64,000 nt of DNA from Persephonella hydrogeniphila (GCF_900215515.1 NZ_OBEI01000007.1:36748-100747), one strand, 5' to 3'. Counted from the first letter of the stretch, positions 1 to 9,837 are shown. A program made the numbers and translations. Notes: generated from the sequence alone by a model not told the origin.

Positions 1-1
1 A

Positions 2-409
2 GGAGGAAGGGGCTTTTACGTATGCCCTTCCTGCATTCAAGAAAAAAAGTTCAAAAAAATGGTAAAAATTCCTGAAGAAGAAATAGAAAAAAAACTTTTG
101 AAACAGATAATTAACTTGATACAGATAGGATGGAGAGGAAGAATTATAACTATAGGTTATGATGAAACAGTAAAACAGATTAAAAAAGGAAGAAAAGGAT
201 TTTTAATACTTGCAGAGGATATAGCAGAAAGAACAAAAAGGAATATTTTAAAGGAAGGAAATTTAGAGTATTTTCAGTTATTTACTAAATCCCAGCTTGG
301 GAATTTTATAGGTAAAAAAGAAGTAGGAATTATATTTGTCCCTACGACCAAATTTGGTTTAAAATTAAAAGGTTTAATAGCTCAATATTTTGAGCTTAAA
401 AGGAGGTAG
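2..409 (+). CDS. YlxR-YlxQ fusion protein (DUF448 + L7Ae-like), 5' end outside window
   Basis: An open frame enters the window at base 2 and ends at TAG 407-409. The first residues (GGRGFYVCPSCIQEKKF) match the end of a YlxR/DUF448 domain, whose hallmark is GRGxYVC. The frame continues without a stop into an L7Ae/L30e-like domain (YlxQ type: GRKGFLILAEDIAERTKR). The ATG at 59 lies inside the frame and is unlikely to be the real start because the YlxR motif upstream is intact. Both families are small RNA-binding proteins usually encoded as separate neighbouring genes between nusA and infB; here they appear fused. infB follows, its SD (AGGAGGT, 401-407) lying in the last codons. The N-terminal half cannot be seen. 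Confidence 0.8.
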   Translation, partial: GGRGFYVCPSCIQEKKFKKMVKIPEEEIEKKLLKQIINLIQIGWRGRIITIGYDETVKQIKKGRKGFLILAEDIAERTKRNILKEGNLEYFQLFTKSQLGNFIGKKEVGIIFVPTTKFGLKLKGLIAQYFELKRR

Positions 410-415
410 ATAAGT

Positions 416-3067
416 TTGTCAAAGGTTAAAATATCAGACCTTGCTAAAGAGTTTGGAATGACTTGGAAACAGCTTGCAGAAGAAATCCATAATTTGACAG
501 GAGAGACTGTAAAATCACCGTCTACTAAAATAGATGAAGAAGTTGTCTCCCTATTAAGAGATGTACTGGGAGAATCTACAGTTCTTGTAGAAGAAGAACA
601 GGAAGAAAAGAAAGAAGAGAAAAAAGGCATAAAACTGTGGGATCTTGCACATGAGATTGATGTACCAATTGAAGATATAAAAGAAGGTCTGAAAGCACTT
701 GGTTTTGAAGGAGAGATTGACAGCTTTACAGTCGTTGAAGAATCCATTGTAGAAAAGATAAAAGAGTATCTGAAAGAAAAAGAGAAAAGAGAAGAAGAGA
801 AGAAAAAAGAAGAGGAAAAACTTAAAAAAGAAAAAGAAGCAGAAAAAGAGCTAAAAAAGAAAGAGATAGAAAGAAAAAAAGAGTTCAAAGCAAAATTAGA
901 GGAAAGACCTGCACCAAAGGTTGAGAAGAAAGAAAAAATCGAAGCAAAGAGACCTGAAAAACCAAAAACGGAAAAAACTGTAAAGCCTAGGGAAGAAAAG
1001 CAGAAAGTAGAACCTGTAGAAAAGATAGAGAAAAAAGAAGAAAAACCAAAGAAAAAAATAGAAAAAGTAGAAAGACCAAAGCCAGTAGAAGAAAAACCAA
1101 AAGTAGAAGAAAAAGAAGGAACAAGAGAGAAGCTCCCAGAGAAAGAAAAAATAAAACTAAGCAAAGAAGAAAAAGCCGAGTTAGAAGCCCTGAAAAAACT
1201 AATGGGAGCCCAGCCTAAAAAGAAAAAGAAGAAAAAGAAAAAGGAAAAAGAAGAAGCAAGAAAACCAGAAGCAGAGAAGAAAGAGGAAGAAGAATTAAAA
1301 ATAGCCATCATACCTGAAGTCATTACAGTAAGAGAATTGGCAGATTTACTAAACCTGCCAGTTAACCAGATAATGGCAGACTTACTGCAAAAGGGCATCC
1401 TCGCAACAGTAAACCAGACTATTGATCCAGAAATAGCACTTCAGATAGCTGAAGAACACGGATTTTTAGCAGAGATACAGAAGGAAGGAGAAGAAGTATC
1501 AATAGTGGAAGAACTTCCTGAAGAAGAAAAAGCAAAAATATTAGAAGAAGAGGAAGAAGAAGGAGAACTTGTCGAGAGACCACCTGTAGTAACAGTTATG
1601 GGTCATGTAGACCACGGAAAAACCACATTATTAGATACAATAAGAAAGACTGATGTTGCAGCGAGAGAAAAAGGAGGAATAACCCAGCATATAGGTGCAT
1701 ACAAAATCAAACTACCTAACGGGAAAGAAATCACTTTCCTTGATACGCCAGGACACGAAGCCTTTACAACATTAAGAGCCAGAGGTTCTAAAGTAGCCGA
1801 TATAGCAGTTCTTGTTGTCGCAGCAGACGATGGAGTAAAACCACAGACTGTTGAGGCTATAAACCACGCAAAAAATGCAGGAGTCCCTATAATCGTTGCT
1901 ATAAACAAAATTGACAAACCGGGTGCAGACCCTGAAAGAGTTAAGAGGGAACTATCCCAGTACGGTCTTATCCCAGAAGAATGGGGTGGAGATACCATAA
2001 TGGTACCTGTTTCTGCTAAAACAGGGCAAAATGTAGAAGAACTTTTAGAAAATATACTTCTCGTTGCAGAAATTTTAGATCTTAAGGCAAATCCAAACAA
2101 ACCAGCCGTAGGAACGGTAATAGAATCAAAGCTTGATCCAAAAAAAGGAGCTGTAGCAACAATTCTGATAGAAAATGGTACACTCCATCAGGGAGATTAC
2201 TTTGTTGCTGGCTACACATGGGGTAAAGTCCGTGCAATGTTTGATGAAAGGGGAAATCAATTAAAAGAGGCAGGCCCCGGAACACCTGTAGAAATACTTG
2301 GTTTTAATGAAGTTCCTCAAGCAGGTGATAAATTCATAGTTAAGAAAACAGAAAGAGAAGCAAGACAGCTGGCCGAACTCAGAAAAAGAAAAAGAGAAGA
2401 AGAACTTCTTGCCAAAAAAGCAAGACTGCACTTTGAAAACCTCGCAGGTCAGAAAGAGATTAATATCATTGTAAAAGCAGATGTTCAGGGTTCACTTGAG
2501 GCGATAATAAAATCCCTTGAAGAACTATCTGAGAAATTTGAAGATGTCAGTATAAATGTGATACACAGTGGTATAGGAGGAATCACAGAAAGTGATGTTA
2601 TGCTTGCTGCTGCTTCAAACGCAATAATTCTTGGCTTTAATGTAAGACCAGATGCTGCAGCAAGAAAAGCAGCAGAAGAGGAAAATGTTGATATCAGAAT
2701 ATACAGTATCATATACGATCTTGTTGAAGATATGGAAAAAGCACTAAAAGGAATGCTTGAACCTGTTGAGAGGGAACAGTTCCTCGGAACATGTGAGGTA
2801 AAACAGATATTCAGAATAAAAGGTGTAGGAACTGTAGCAGGGTGTCTCGTCACAGAAGGTGTAATCAGAAGAAACGCAAAAGCCAGACTTGTAAGAGACG
2901 GTGTTGTTATATATGATGGAGAGATCGCTTCTCTGAAAAGATTTAAAGAGGATGTAAAAGAAGTGGCAAAAGGATACGAATGTGGAGTTATGTTAAAAGA
3001 TTTCAATGATGTAAAGCCGGGAGATATTATAGAATCGTACGAAATTGTTCAGGAGAGACAAGAATAA
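416..3067 (+). CDS. infB: Translation initiation factor IF-2
   Basis: This GTPase brings initiator fMet-tRNA to the 30S subunit and promotes subunit joining. The 883-residue product has IF2_N-type helical modules near residues 2-50, 70-120 and 300-345, joined by a long K/E-rich linker (about 125-295). The GTPase domain follows, with G1 GHVDHGKT (about residue 395), DTPGH, NKID and SAK, and then the IF2 beta-barrel and C-terminal domains. The start is TTG at 416, eight bases after a strong AGGAGGT. Length is close to that of E. coli IF2 (890). The low-complexity linker makes long false reading frames on the opposite strand. It follows the YlxR-YlxQ gene, the usual nusA-infB neighbourhood. Confidence 0.97.
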   Translation: MSKVKISDLAKEFGMTWKQLAEEIHNLTGETVKSPSTKIDEEVVSLLRDVLGESTVLVEEEQEEKKEEKKGIKLWDLAHEIDVPIEDIKEGLKALGFEGEIDSFTVVEESIVEKIKEYLKEKEKREEEKKKEEEKLKKEKEAEKELKKKEIERKKEFKAKLEERPAPKVEKKEKIEAKRPEKPKTEKTVKPREEKQKVEPVEKIEKKEEKPKKKIEKVERPKPVEEKPKVEEKEGTREKLPEKEKIKLSKEEKAELEALKKLMGAQPKKKKKKKKKEKEEARKPEAEKKEEEELKIAIIPEVITVRELADLLNLPVNQIMADLLQKGILATVNQTIDPEIALQIAEEHGFLAEIQKEGEEVSIVEELPEEEKAKILEEEEEEGELVERPPVVTVMGHVDHGKTTLLDTIRKTDVAAREKGGITQHIGAYKIKLPNGKEITFLDTPGHEAFTTLRARGSKVADIAVLVVAADDGVKPQTVEAINHAKNAGVPIIVAINKIDKPGADPERVKRELSQYGLIPEEWGGDTIMVPVSAKTGQNVEELLENILLVAEILDLKANPNKPAVGTVIESKLDPKKGAVATILIENGTLHQGDYFVAGYTWGKVRAMFDERGNQLKEAGPGTPVEILGFNEVPQAGDKFIVKKTEREARQLAELRKRKREEELLAKKARLHFENLAGQKEINIIVKADVQGSLEAIIKSLEELSEKFEDVSINVIHSGIGGITESDVMLAAASNAIILGFNVRPDAAARKAAEEENVDIRIYSIIYDLVEDMEKALKGMLEPVEREQFLGTCEVKQIFRIKGVGTVAGCLVTEGVIRRNAKARLVRDGVVIYDGEIASLKRFKEDVKEVAKGYECGVMLKDFNDVKPGDIIESYEIVQERQE

Positions 3068-3071
3068 CTGA

Positions 3072-3707
3072 ATGACCTCTATAAAAATAGTCGAGATATT
3101 CAGAACCGTAGAAGGGGAAGGCAAATGGGTAGGCCTTCCTGTCTCATTTATCAGATTAGAGGGCTGTAATCTAAGATGTCCATGGTGCGATACATCCTAC
3201 TCCTACGACGGCAAAACATTTGAAGAGATCAGTATAGACAGTGTGATTAAAGAAATAGAAAAATTAGGTCTGAAAAGAGTTTGTATCACAGGAGGAGAAC
3301 CCTTTCTTACACCTCAACTACCTGAACTGGTAAAAAAGCTCATAAACAGAGGATACAAAGTTCTCATTGAAACAAATGGAACATTATGGATAAAAGAGTT
3401 AGAAGATATAAAAAGTAAAGACCTTTATATAACCTGTTCTCCAAAGCCTCCTGCCTACTTTATCCATCCAGAGTTACTTCCTTTTATAACAGAGCTTAAA
3501 TATGTTGTTGATGAGTACCTGAAAATAGAAGATATAATTAATGAAAAAACACTAAGAATAATAAAGAACGACTTTGTGGTTCTTCAACCGGAAAGCAATA
3601 GACCAGAAATGGTCAGAAAAGCTTTAAAACTACAGGAAGAGATATTAAAAACAGGTTATGAGAGCAGAATAATACCACAATGTCATAAAATACTGGGTCT
3701 TCCATGA
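3072..3707 (+). CDS. queE: 7-carboxy-7-deazaguanine synthase (radical SAM)
   Basis: QueE makes 7-carboxy-7-deazaguanine from 6-carboxytetrahydropterin, a step in queuosine/preQ0 synthesis. The 211-residue protein starts with the family signature EIFRTVEGEGKWVGLP and carries the radical-SAM [4Fe-4S] motif CNLRCPWC (C32, C36, C39; CX3CX2C as in compact QueE proteins), then the SAM-binding stretch TGGEPFL. It begins 4 bases after the infB stop and its own stop overlaps the next start (ATGA), so it is probably co-transcribed. No other queuosine gene is in the window. Confidence 0.92.
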   Translation: MTSIKIVEIFRTVEGEGKWVGLPVSFIRLEGCNLRCPWCDTSYSYDGKTFEEISIDSVIKEIEKLGLKRVCITGGEPFLTPQLPELVKKLINRGYKVLIETNGTLWIKELEDIKSKDLYITCSPKPPAYFIHPELLPFITELKYVVDEYLKIEDIINEKTLRIIKNDFVVLQPESNRPEMVRKALKLQEEILKTGYESRIIPQCHKILGLP

Positions 3708-4876
3708 AAAAAGTTATAGTAAAAAACTCTGCTGAGCACAAGTTTAGAAAACAGGTACAGTGGGTGTACAAAAACGAGATAAAAAAATACCCTAAAGATA
3801 TACAGAAGGGAGAGATTGTCGAGATATTTTCTCCGGCAGGAAAATTCCTTGGATTAGGTTATTTTAACCCCCTAAGCAAAATCTCATTAAGAGTTCTTTC
3901 CTTTTTTAGAAGAAAGGACATACCTGAACTGATAAGAAGCAGAATAATAAATGCAATCAACAGGAGAAAGGAGCTTGCAAAAATCACAGATGCTTACAGA
4001 ATTGTACATTCTGAGGCAGACTTGCTACCTGGACTTACCGTCGATTACTATAGGAATTATCTGTCTATCCAGATCAATACAGCTGGAATGGAAAGACTGA
4101 GAGATACAGTTATAGAAACACTTATAGATGTGATAAAACCAGAAGGTATATACGATAAATCTGACCAGAAAGTAAGAAAAATAGAAGGATTAGAAACAGA
4201 AAACAAAACTTTATACGGACATATTCCGGATAAAATCAAGATAAAAGAGTACAGTACAGAGTTTTTTGTTTATTTGAAAGAAGGACAGAAAACAGGAGCT
4301 TATCTGGATCAAAGGGCAAACAGAAAAATTGTGTCTGATTTTGTACAGAAAGGATTCAGAGTTTTAGATCTTTTCTGTAATACAGGTGGATTTGGCATAC
4401 ACGCATACAAAAAGGGTGCAGACTTTGTTAAGTTTGTTGATATTTCAGATATTGCTCTAAAACAGGTAGAGGAAAACTGCCATCTGAATAATATTCAGAA
4501 TTTCGAAACAGTAAATAAAAATGTTTTTGATTTTTTGAAAGAAGAAAAAAACAAAGGAGAGAAATACGACCTTATCATACTTGATCCACCTTCTTTTGCA
4601 AAAACAAAGCATGAAAAAGTAGGGGCACTAAGGGGATTTAAATATCTGATTTTAAATAGTCTAAAGCTACTGAAGGAAGGAGGTTTTCTATCAGTATTTT
4701 CCTGCTCCTACCATATCTCTATGGATGATCTGATAAATCTATCTATAGATGCTTCAGCTGACAGTTTTTCTGTATCCCACATAAAAAAATTTCTGTATCA
4801 GGATGTTGATCATCCTGTTCTCCTGAACATGCCTGAGACTTTATATCTGAAAGGATTTATACTGAAAAAACTATGA
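3704..4876 (+). CDS. SAM-dependent rRNA cytosine-5 methyltransferase, RlmI-like (PUA + MTase)
   Basis: This protein probably methylates C5 of a cytosine in 23S rRNA (RlmI modifies C1962 in E. coli). The 390 residues show an N-terminal PUA-like domain (about 1-75), a middle segment with a DQRANR motif, and a Rossmann methyltransferase domain with SAM motif I LDLFCNTGGFG (about residue 220) and motif IV DPPSFAK (about residue 293). Length fits the RlmI family (about 396). It overlaps queE and prmC by 4 bases each (ATGA), indicating translational coupling. The exact target base cannot be read from sequence. Confidence 0.85.
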   Translation: MKKVIVKNSAEHKFRKQVQWVYKNEIKKYPKDIQKGEIVEIFSPAGKFLGLGYFNPLSKISLRVLSFFRRKDIPELIRSRIINAINRRKELAKITDAYRIVHSEADLLPGLTVDYYRNYLSIQINTAGMERLRDTVIETLIDVIKPEGIYDKSDQKVRKIEGLETENKTLYGHIPDKIKIKEYSTEFFVYLKEGQKTGAYLDQRANRKIVSDFVQKGFRVLDLFCNTGGFGIHAYKKGADFVKFVDISDIALKQVEENCHLNNIQNFETVNKNVFDFLKEEKNKGEKYDLIILDPPSFAKTKHEKVGALRGFKYLILNSLKLLKEGGFLSVFSCSYHISMDDLINLSIDASADSFSVSHIKKFLYQDVDHPVLLNMPETLYLKGFILKKL

Positions 4877-5712
4877 AAATAAAAAAAGCCCTTGAGCTTG
4901 GAGTAAAGAGACTTAAAGAAGCAGGAATAAAGACTCCGGTAACAGACACACACCTTATCATGTCTAAAGTACTGGGAGTTCCCAGATGGAAAATTATTGT
5001 AGAAAAAGATAAAGAGATTTCTCCAGAAAAAAGAAAAAGGTTTTTTTCATTAATAGAAAAAAGAGCAGAGAGGTATCCCCTTGGATATATACTCGGAGAA
5101 AAAGAATTTTTCAATATAAAACTAAAAGTAGAAGAAGGAGTATTAATTCCAAGACCTGAAACAGAAATTCTTGTGGAAGAAGTTTTAAAAAGAATACCAG
5201 AAAATGAGAAAAGAACAGGTCTGGAAATAGGAGTAGGATCAGGTGCTATATCTATAGCGCTTTTAAAAAACAGAAAAAAACTTATCATGTATGGAGTTGA
5301 TATATCAGATAAAGCCCTGCAGATTTCAGCCTTAAATGCTAAAATTAATGGCGTACTGGATAGATTTTTACTGTTAAAAAGCAATCTATTTGAAAAAGTT
5401 CCCGATATAAAATTTGATTTTATAGTTTCAAACCCACCGTATATATCAGAAGAAGAGTACAGGGAACTTGAAGAGGAAGTTAAAAAAGAGCCTTATGAAG
5501 CTCTGGTATCAGGTAAAGAGGGCACAGAGTTTTACGAAAAGATAGTGAAAGGAGGGAAAAAGTTCTTGAAAGAAAAAGGCTTTTTTGCTTTTGAGATAGG
5601 GTGGAAACAGGCACAGGCTGTAAGGTATATTTTAGAAAATGAAGGATTTAAGGTATCTGTAATAAAAGATCTTCAGGGTCACGACAGGGTGATAATAGGA
5701 GAAAGGCAATGA
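4873..5712 (+). CDS. prmC: Release factor glutamine N5-methyltransferase
   Basis: PrmC (HemK) methylates the glutamine of the GGQ motif in peptide-release factors RF1 and RF2. The 279-residue protein has an N-terminal helical domain (about 1-85), the linker RYPLGYILGEKEFF, SAM motif GLEIGVGSGAISIALL (about residue 116) and the diagnostic NPPYIS (about residue 186), which holds the substrate glutamine amide. It overlaps the preceding gene by ATGA, and the next start lies in the same 4-base arrangement. prfA is usually next to prmC but is not here. Confidence 0.93.
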   Translation: MKIKKALELGVKRLKEAGIKTPVTDTHLIMSKVLGVPRWKIIVEKDKEISPEKRKRFFSLIEKRAERYPLGYILGEKEFFNIKLKVEEGVLIPRPETEILVEEVLKRIPENEKRTGLEIGVGSGAISIALLKNRKKLIMYGVDISDKALQISALNAKINGVLDRFLLLKSNLFEKVPDIKFDFIVSNPPYISEEEYRELEEEVKKEPYEALVSGKEGTEFYEKIVKGGKKFLKEKGFFAFEIGWKQAQAVRYILENEGFKVSVIKDLQGHDRVIIGERQ

Positions 5713-7007
5713 TTAATATAGAGGAAGGGGTTATTGAGTATCTTGAAATAGAAGGACAGAGAGAGCTAAAGGGTTCTGTCAAGATATCCGGAGCTAAAAA
5801 TGCTGCCCTTCCAGATATGGCAGCTACAATACTCACAGATGAAACGGTCATTTTAGAGAATATCCCATATCTGCTTGATGTCTCAACAATGAAAGATCTT
5901 CTCGAACATATCGGAGTTCAGATTGAAGAGAAAGAAAACTCTGTATTCTCCTTTAGCCTGAAAGAAGTAAAATCTCTACAAGCTCCCTATGAACTGGTCA
6001 GTAAAATGAGAGCATCTATACTGGTTTTAGGACCCCTGCTAACAAGATTCGGTTATGCAAAAGTTGCGCTCCCTGGAGGCTGTTCAATAGGAACAAGGCC
6101 TGTAGACCTCCATCTCAAAGCCTTACAAAAAATGGGTGCCAGAATAAAGGTAGAACATGGATACATCTATGCAGAAGCTCCCTACGGTCTTAAAGGCAGT
6201 TATATATACTTTGATAAAAAGAGCGTTACAGGAACAGAAAACATAATGATGGCAGCCACTCTTGCAGAAGGACAGACAGTGATTGATAACGCTGCAAGAG
6301 AACCTGAAGTTGTTGACCTCGCAAATATGCTAAAAAAAATGGGAGCTGATATAAAAGGAGAAGGAACAGACAGAATAATAATAACAGGTGTTAAAAAACT
6401 AAAAGGTACAAAACATAGAATTATCCCCGATAGAATAGAAGCTGGAACTTTCGCTGTAATAGCTGCTCTTTTCGAAGGAAATATAGTTATTGAAGAGTAT
6501 CCTTCAGAGTACCTCGGATATGTCCACACAATTTTGAGAGATATGGGTATCAATGTGATAAAGCTCTCAGAAAATCAGGTCATTATTAAAAAATCTGGCA
6601 GATTAAAACCTGTAAACATTCAGACAAAAGAATACCCTTATTTCCCTACTGATCTTCAGGCACAGTTTATGACACTACTTTCAGTTGTAGAAGGAAGATC
6701 TAAAATAACAGAAAATATATTTGAAAATAGGTTTATGCATGTTCCTGAACTAAAAAGATTAGGAGCAGATATCACAGTAAATGGAAGGGATGCATTTATA
6801 AAAGGTGTTAAAAAGCTCTCAGGGGCACAGGTGAAAGCAACGGATCTCAGGGCAAGCGCAGCAATGGTAATAGCCGGTCTGATAGCCGATGGAAAAACAA
6901 GAATTTACAATATATACCACCTTGATAGAGGATACGAAAATTTAGATTCAAAACTCAGACTTTTAGGTGCTTCTGTAAAAAGAGGTTTTGAAGATATATC
7001 CAGTTAA
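5709..7007 (+). CDS. murA: UDP-N-acetylglucosamine 1-carboxyvinyltransferase
   Basis: MurA transfers enolpyruvate from PEP to UDP-GlcNAc, the first committed step of peptidoglycan synthesis. The 432-residue protein contains SGAKNAALP and the active-site loop LPGGCSIGTRPVDLHL; the reactive cysteine is near residue 124 (C115 in E. coli). A 12-residue N-terminal extension precedes the usual family start, but the ATGA overlap with prmC supports ATG 5709. Its TAA shares TTAA (7004-7007) with the stop of the convergent sigma-factor gene, so no terminator separates the two. Confidence 0.95.
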   Translation: MINIEEGVIEYLEIEGQRELKGSVKISGAKNAALPDMAATILTDETVILENIPYLLDVSTMKDLLEHIGVQIEEKENSVFSFSLKEVKSLQAPYELVSKMRASILVLGPLLTRFGYAKVALPGGCSIGTRPVDLHLKALQKMGARIKVEHGYIYAEAPYGLKGSYIYFDKKSVTGTENIMMAATLAEGQTVIDNAAREPEVVDLANMLKKMGADIKGEGTDRIIITGVKKLKGTKHRIIPDRIEAGTFAVIAALFEGNIVIEEYPSEYLGYVHTILRDMGINVIKLSENQVIIKKSGRLKPVNIQTKEYPYFPTDLQAQFMTLLSVVEGRSKITENIFENRFMHVPELKRLGADITVNGRDAFIKGVKKLSGAQVKATDLRASAAMVIAGLIADGKTRIYNIYHLDRGYENLDSKLRLLGASVKRGFEDISS

Positions 7008-7849
7008 GACAGAAAATCCTTTAGGTGTTTCTTTATTGCAAGGGTTCTCAACTTTTTTAATGCCCTCTGTTCTATCTGTCTGACCCTTTCCCTTGATATA
7101 CCAAGTATTTCTCCTACTTCTGTTAAGGTTTTTGGTTCTTCTCCATTTAGACCGAATCTGTACTCTATGATAGCCTTCTCCCTTTCGTCAAGCACGTTAA
7201 GAAGTTTATTCAGTTCTTTATGTAAAGATTCCTCAACAATATCTTTTTCAACATCCTCCGTGCCCTTTTTGGAGAGAACATCAAGGAGTGTAAGATCTTC
7301 CCCTTCTTCACCTAAGGGTTTATCAAGGGAGTAAGGCATTCTTACTATCTGAAGGGCATTCCTTACTTTTTTTGGAGATGCATTAACCTCTTTCGCTATT
7401 TCCTCTATTGTAGGTTCCCTTTTCAGCTCTTCCTTAAGTCTTTCATACGTCTCCTTCACTTTGCTTATAAACAACGATTCTTTAACAGGAATTCTTACAG
7501 CTCCTGTTTGTTGGAATATAGTCTGCATAATAGCCTGTCTTATCCACCAGACAGCATAAGATATAAATTTTACATCTCTGTCTGGGTCAAATCTTTTTGC
7601 AGCCTCAAGGAGCCCTAAATTTCCAGCAGCAATAAGGTCTGTTAAAGGTACTCCCCACCCCATAAAGTTTTTTGCAACATTGACTACAAAGCGAAGATTA
7701 CCCTCCACCAGTTTCTTTAGAGCTTCTTTATCCCCTTTTTTTGCTCTTCTGGCGAGTTCTTTTTCTTCTTCAGGTGTTAGAAGGGGATGTTCGGCCATCT
7801 TCTGTATGTATAAGTTTAATGTTGTCTGTTCTTTATCCAAATCTGCCAT
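7004..7849 (-). CDS. Sigma-70 family RNA polymerase sigma factor, group-2 (RpoS/RpoD-like)
   Basis: The 281-residue protein has region 1.2 (LNLYIQKMAEHPLLTPEEE), region 2 with the promoter-melting segment FISYAVWWIRQAIMQ, region 3, and region 4 with the C-terminal helix-turn-helix EVGEILGISRERVRQIEQRA. The long region 1.1 and non-conserved insert of a housekeeping RpoD are absent, so it is more likely an alternative group-2 factor than the main sigma. A good SD (AAGGGG) precedes ATG 7849. It could alternatively be a slimmed primary sigma, and the sequence alone does not exclude that. It lies downstream of aspS with a 78-base AT-rich gap. Confidence 0.9.
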   Translation of the reverse strand: MADLDKEQTTLNLYIQKMAEHPLLTPEEEKELARRAKKGDKEALKKLVEGNLRFVVNVAKNFMGWGVPLTDLIAAGNLGLLEAAKRFDPDRDVKFISYAVWWIRQAIMQTIFQQTGAVRIPVKESLFISKVKETYERLKEELKREPTIEEIAKEVNASPKKVRNALQIVRMPYSLDKPLGEEGEDLTLLDVLSKKGTEDVEKDIVEESLHKELNKLLNVLDEREKAIIEYRFGLNGEEPKTLTEVGEILGISRERVRQIEQRALKKLRTLAIKKHLKDFLS

Positions 7850-7927
7850 ATTATCCCCTTTCTTTTTTTAAATAAAAATTAAGAATAATTATTAATAAAA
7901 TCTATGATATATCTCAATAATTTAAAT

Positions 7928-9745
7928 CTAAGATTGTTCCTCTGGCAGTTCAACTTCTATTCCAAGTTCTTCTAACTGCTCTTCTCTTACATAATCAGGA
8001 GCTCCTGTTAAAGGACATATTCCCTTTTGTGTTTTTGGAAATGCTATCACCTCCCTGATACTATCTACACCTGCCATAAGGGCAACAAGTCTGTCTAAAC
8101 CAAAAGCAAGACCTCCATGAGGAGGAGCTCCGTATTTCAAAGCATTAACAAGAAAACCAAATCTTTCCTCTGCTTCTTCTTCAGATATTCCTATAAGCTC
8201 AAAAATTTTCTTCTGAATATCCGGTCTATGAATACGGATTGAACCTCCAGCTATCTCTTCCCCATTCAAAACCAGATCGTAAGCCCTTGACTTAAACTGT
8301 AAAGCAAGTTCCTTATTATTAATAGCATCATCAAGTTTATCCATATCCTCTTCCCGTGGAGATGTAAATGGGTGGTGAAGGGCTACAAGTCTATCTTCTT
8401 CCTCATCCCATTCAAGGAGAGGAAAATCAACTATCCATACAAACTCCCATCTACCTTCAGGTATAAGATTCATCTTTTCTGCTATATGTTTTCTGAGAAA
8501 TCCCAATACTCTGTGGGTTATTTCAGGAGTATCTGCGATAAATATAAGAAGATCGTTATTTTCAGCTTCCATTGTGTTTTTTATCTGTTCTATCTGTTCC
8601 TGTGTAAAGAACTTGACAATAGGGGATTGTAAAGAACCATCTTCATTAATTTTTATCCATGCCATTCCCTTTGCACCGAATTTCTGGGCATACTCTGTAA
8701 GTTCATCTATCTCCTTACGTGAAAATCTTGCTCCACCTTTTATATTTAGACCTTTTACGAGCCCTCCACTTTCTGCAACAGATCTGAAAACTTTAAAATC
8801 AACATTCTTTGCTATCTGGGTGATATCCTTCAGCTCAAGTCCGTATCTGAGATCCGGTTTGTCTGTTCCATACCTGTTTATCGCTTCCTCGTAGCTCATT
8901 CTCCTAAATGGAATTTTTAGCTCTATTCCAAGGATTTTTTTAAAAAGATAATGAACAAGACCTTCAGATACTGCTATAACATCCTCTTCGTTTACAAAAG
9001 ACATCTCAAAATCTATCTGTGTAAACTCAGGTTGTCTGTCTTTTCTCAGGTCTTCATCTCTGAAACATTTAACAATCTGGAAATACCTCTCAATGCCGGC
9101 AACCATAAGTATCTGTTTAAAAAGCTGAGGTGACTGTGGAAGGGCATAAAATTTACCGTGTTCAAGTCTTGAAGGAACAAGAAAATCCCTTGCTCCTTCC
9201 GGCGTTGATTTTGTAAGCATTGGAGTCTCAACTTCAAGAAATCCGTGTCCTGCAAGATACTCTCTGGTAGCCTGATAGACTTCATGTCTGAGAATGAGTC
9301 TACCCATCATTTCCGGTCTTCTTACATCAAGATACCTGTATTTCAGCCTTGTCTCTTCGCTTACATTAATTTTGTCCTCTATAGGGAACGGCAGTATATC
9401 ACAGGTATTCAGTATCCTCAGCTCTTCAACAGCAACTTCTATATTTCCTGTCTTTAGTTTGGGATTTTCCGTTCCTGCGGGTCTTCTATTTACCCTTCCC
9501 CTCACAGCAAGTACATACTCTGATCTGACTCTTTTTGCTTTTTCATAAGCCTCTTCGGGACTTTTAGAAGGGTCTATAACTATCTGTACTATCCCTTCTT
9601 TATCCCTCAGATTTATAAAAATAACTCCTCCATGATCTCTAACACTATCAGCCCAACCTAAAAGTCTAACTTCGTCTCCTATATTGTTCTCTGTAAGCTC
9701 TCCACAAAAATAATCCCTTTTAAAATCCCCTAACTTATCTATCAT
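7928..9745 (-). CDS. aspS: Aspartyl-tRNA synthetase
   Basis: This bacterial-type class II AspRS charges tRNA-Asp, and possibly also tRNA-Asn. The 605 residues comprise an N-terminal OB-fold anticodon-binding domain (about 1-110), the class II core with motif 2 FRDEDLRKDRQPEFTQ, a GAD insertion domain (about 290-410), and motif 3 GLAFGLDRLVALM near residue 540. Length matches bacterial AspRS (about 590). Whether it is discriminating depends on whether the genome has asparaginyl-tRNA synthetase and GatCAB, which is not visible here. A TG-extended -10 element lies 35-43 bases upstream. Confidence 0.96.
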   Translation of the reverse strand: MIDKLGDFKRDYFCGELTENNIGDEVRLLGWADSVRDHGGVIFINLRDKEGIVQIVIDPSKSPEEAYEKAKRVRSEYVLAVRGRVNRRPAGTENPKLKTGNIEVAVEELRILNTCDILPFPIEDKINVSEETRLKYRYLDVRRPEMMGRLILRHEVYQATREYLAGHGFLEVETPMLTKSTPEGARDFLVPSRLEHGKFYALPQSPQLFKQILMVAGIERYFQIVKCFRDEDLRKDRQPEFTQIDFEMSFVNEEDVIAVSEGLVHYLFKKILGIELKIPFRRMSYEEAINRYGTDKPDLRYGLELKDITQIAKNVDFKVFRSVAESGGLVKGLNIKGGARFSRKEIDELTEYAQKFGAKGMAWIKINEDGSLQSPIVKFFTQEQIEQIKNTMEAENNDLLIFIADTPEITHRVLGFLRKHIAEKMNLIPEGRWEFVWIVDFPLLEWDEEEDRLVALHHPFTSPREEDMDKLDDAINNKELALQFKSRAYDLVLNGEEIAGGSIRIHRPDIQKKIFELIGISEEEAEERFGFLVNALKYGAPPHGGLAFGLDRLVALMAGVDSIREVIAFPKTQKGICPLTGAPDYVREEQLEELGIEVELPEEQS

Positions 9746-9779
9746 CTGCTTCCTCTCTGATTTTAGAATTAAGATAATA

Positions 9780-9788
9780 ATTATATCA
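9780..9788 (-). promoter_or_regulatory. Extended -10 promoter for aspS
   Basis: On the minus strand the sequence reads TGATATAAT, a TGn-extended perfect -10 hexamer, 35 bases upstream of the aspS start. No good -35 is found 16-18 bases further up, which fits an extended -10 promoter. Confidence 0.5.
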
Positions 9789-9837
9789 CTGGGGGTAAAT
9801 GTATGGCTAATTCATGAACTTTAAGAATAGGTTATAT

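Noticed and set aside
382..1398. Long minus-strand frame (338 residues, Ser/Phe-rich) across the infB N-terminus
   Set aside because: It is the mirror of the K/E-rich linker of IF-2; composition is low-complexity, and it has no SD or homologous motif.
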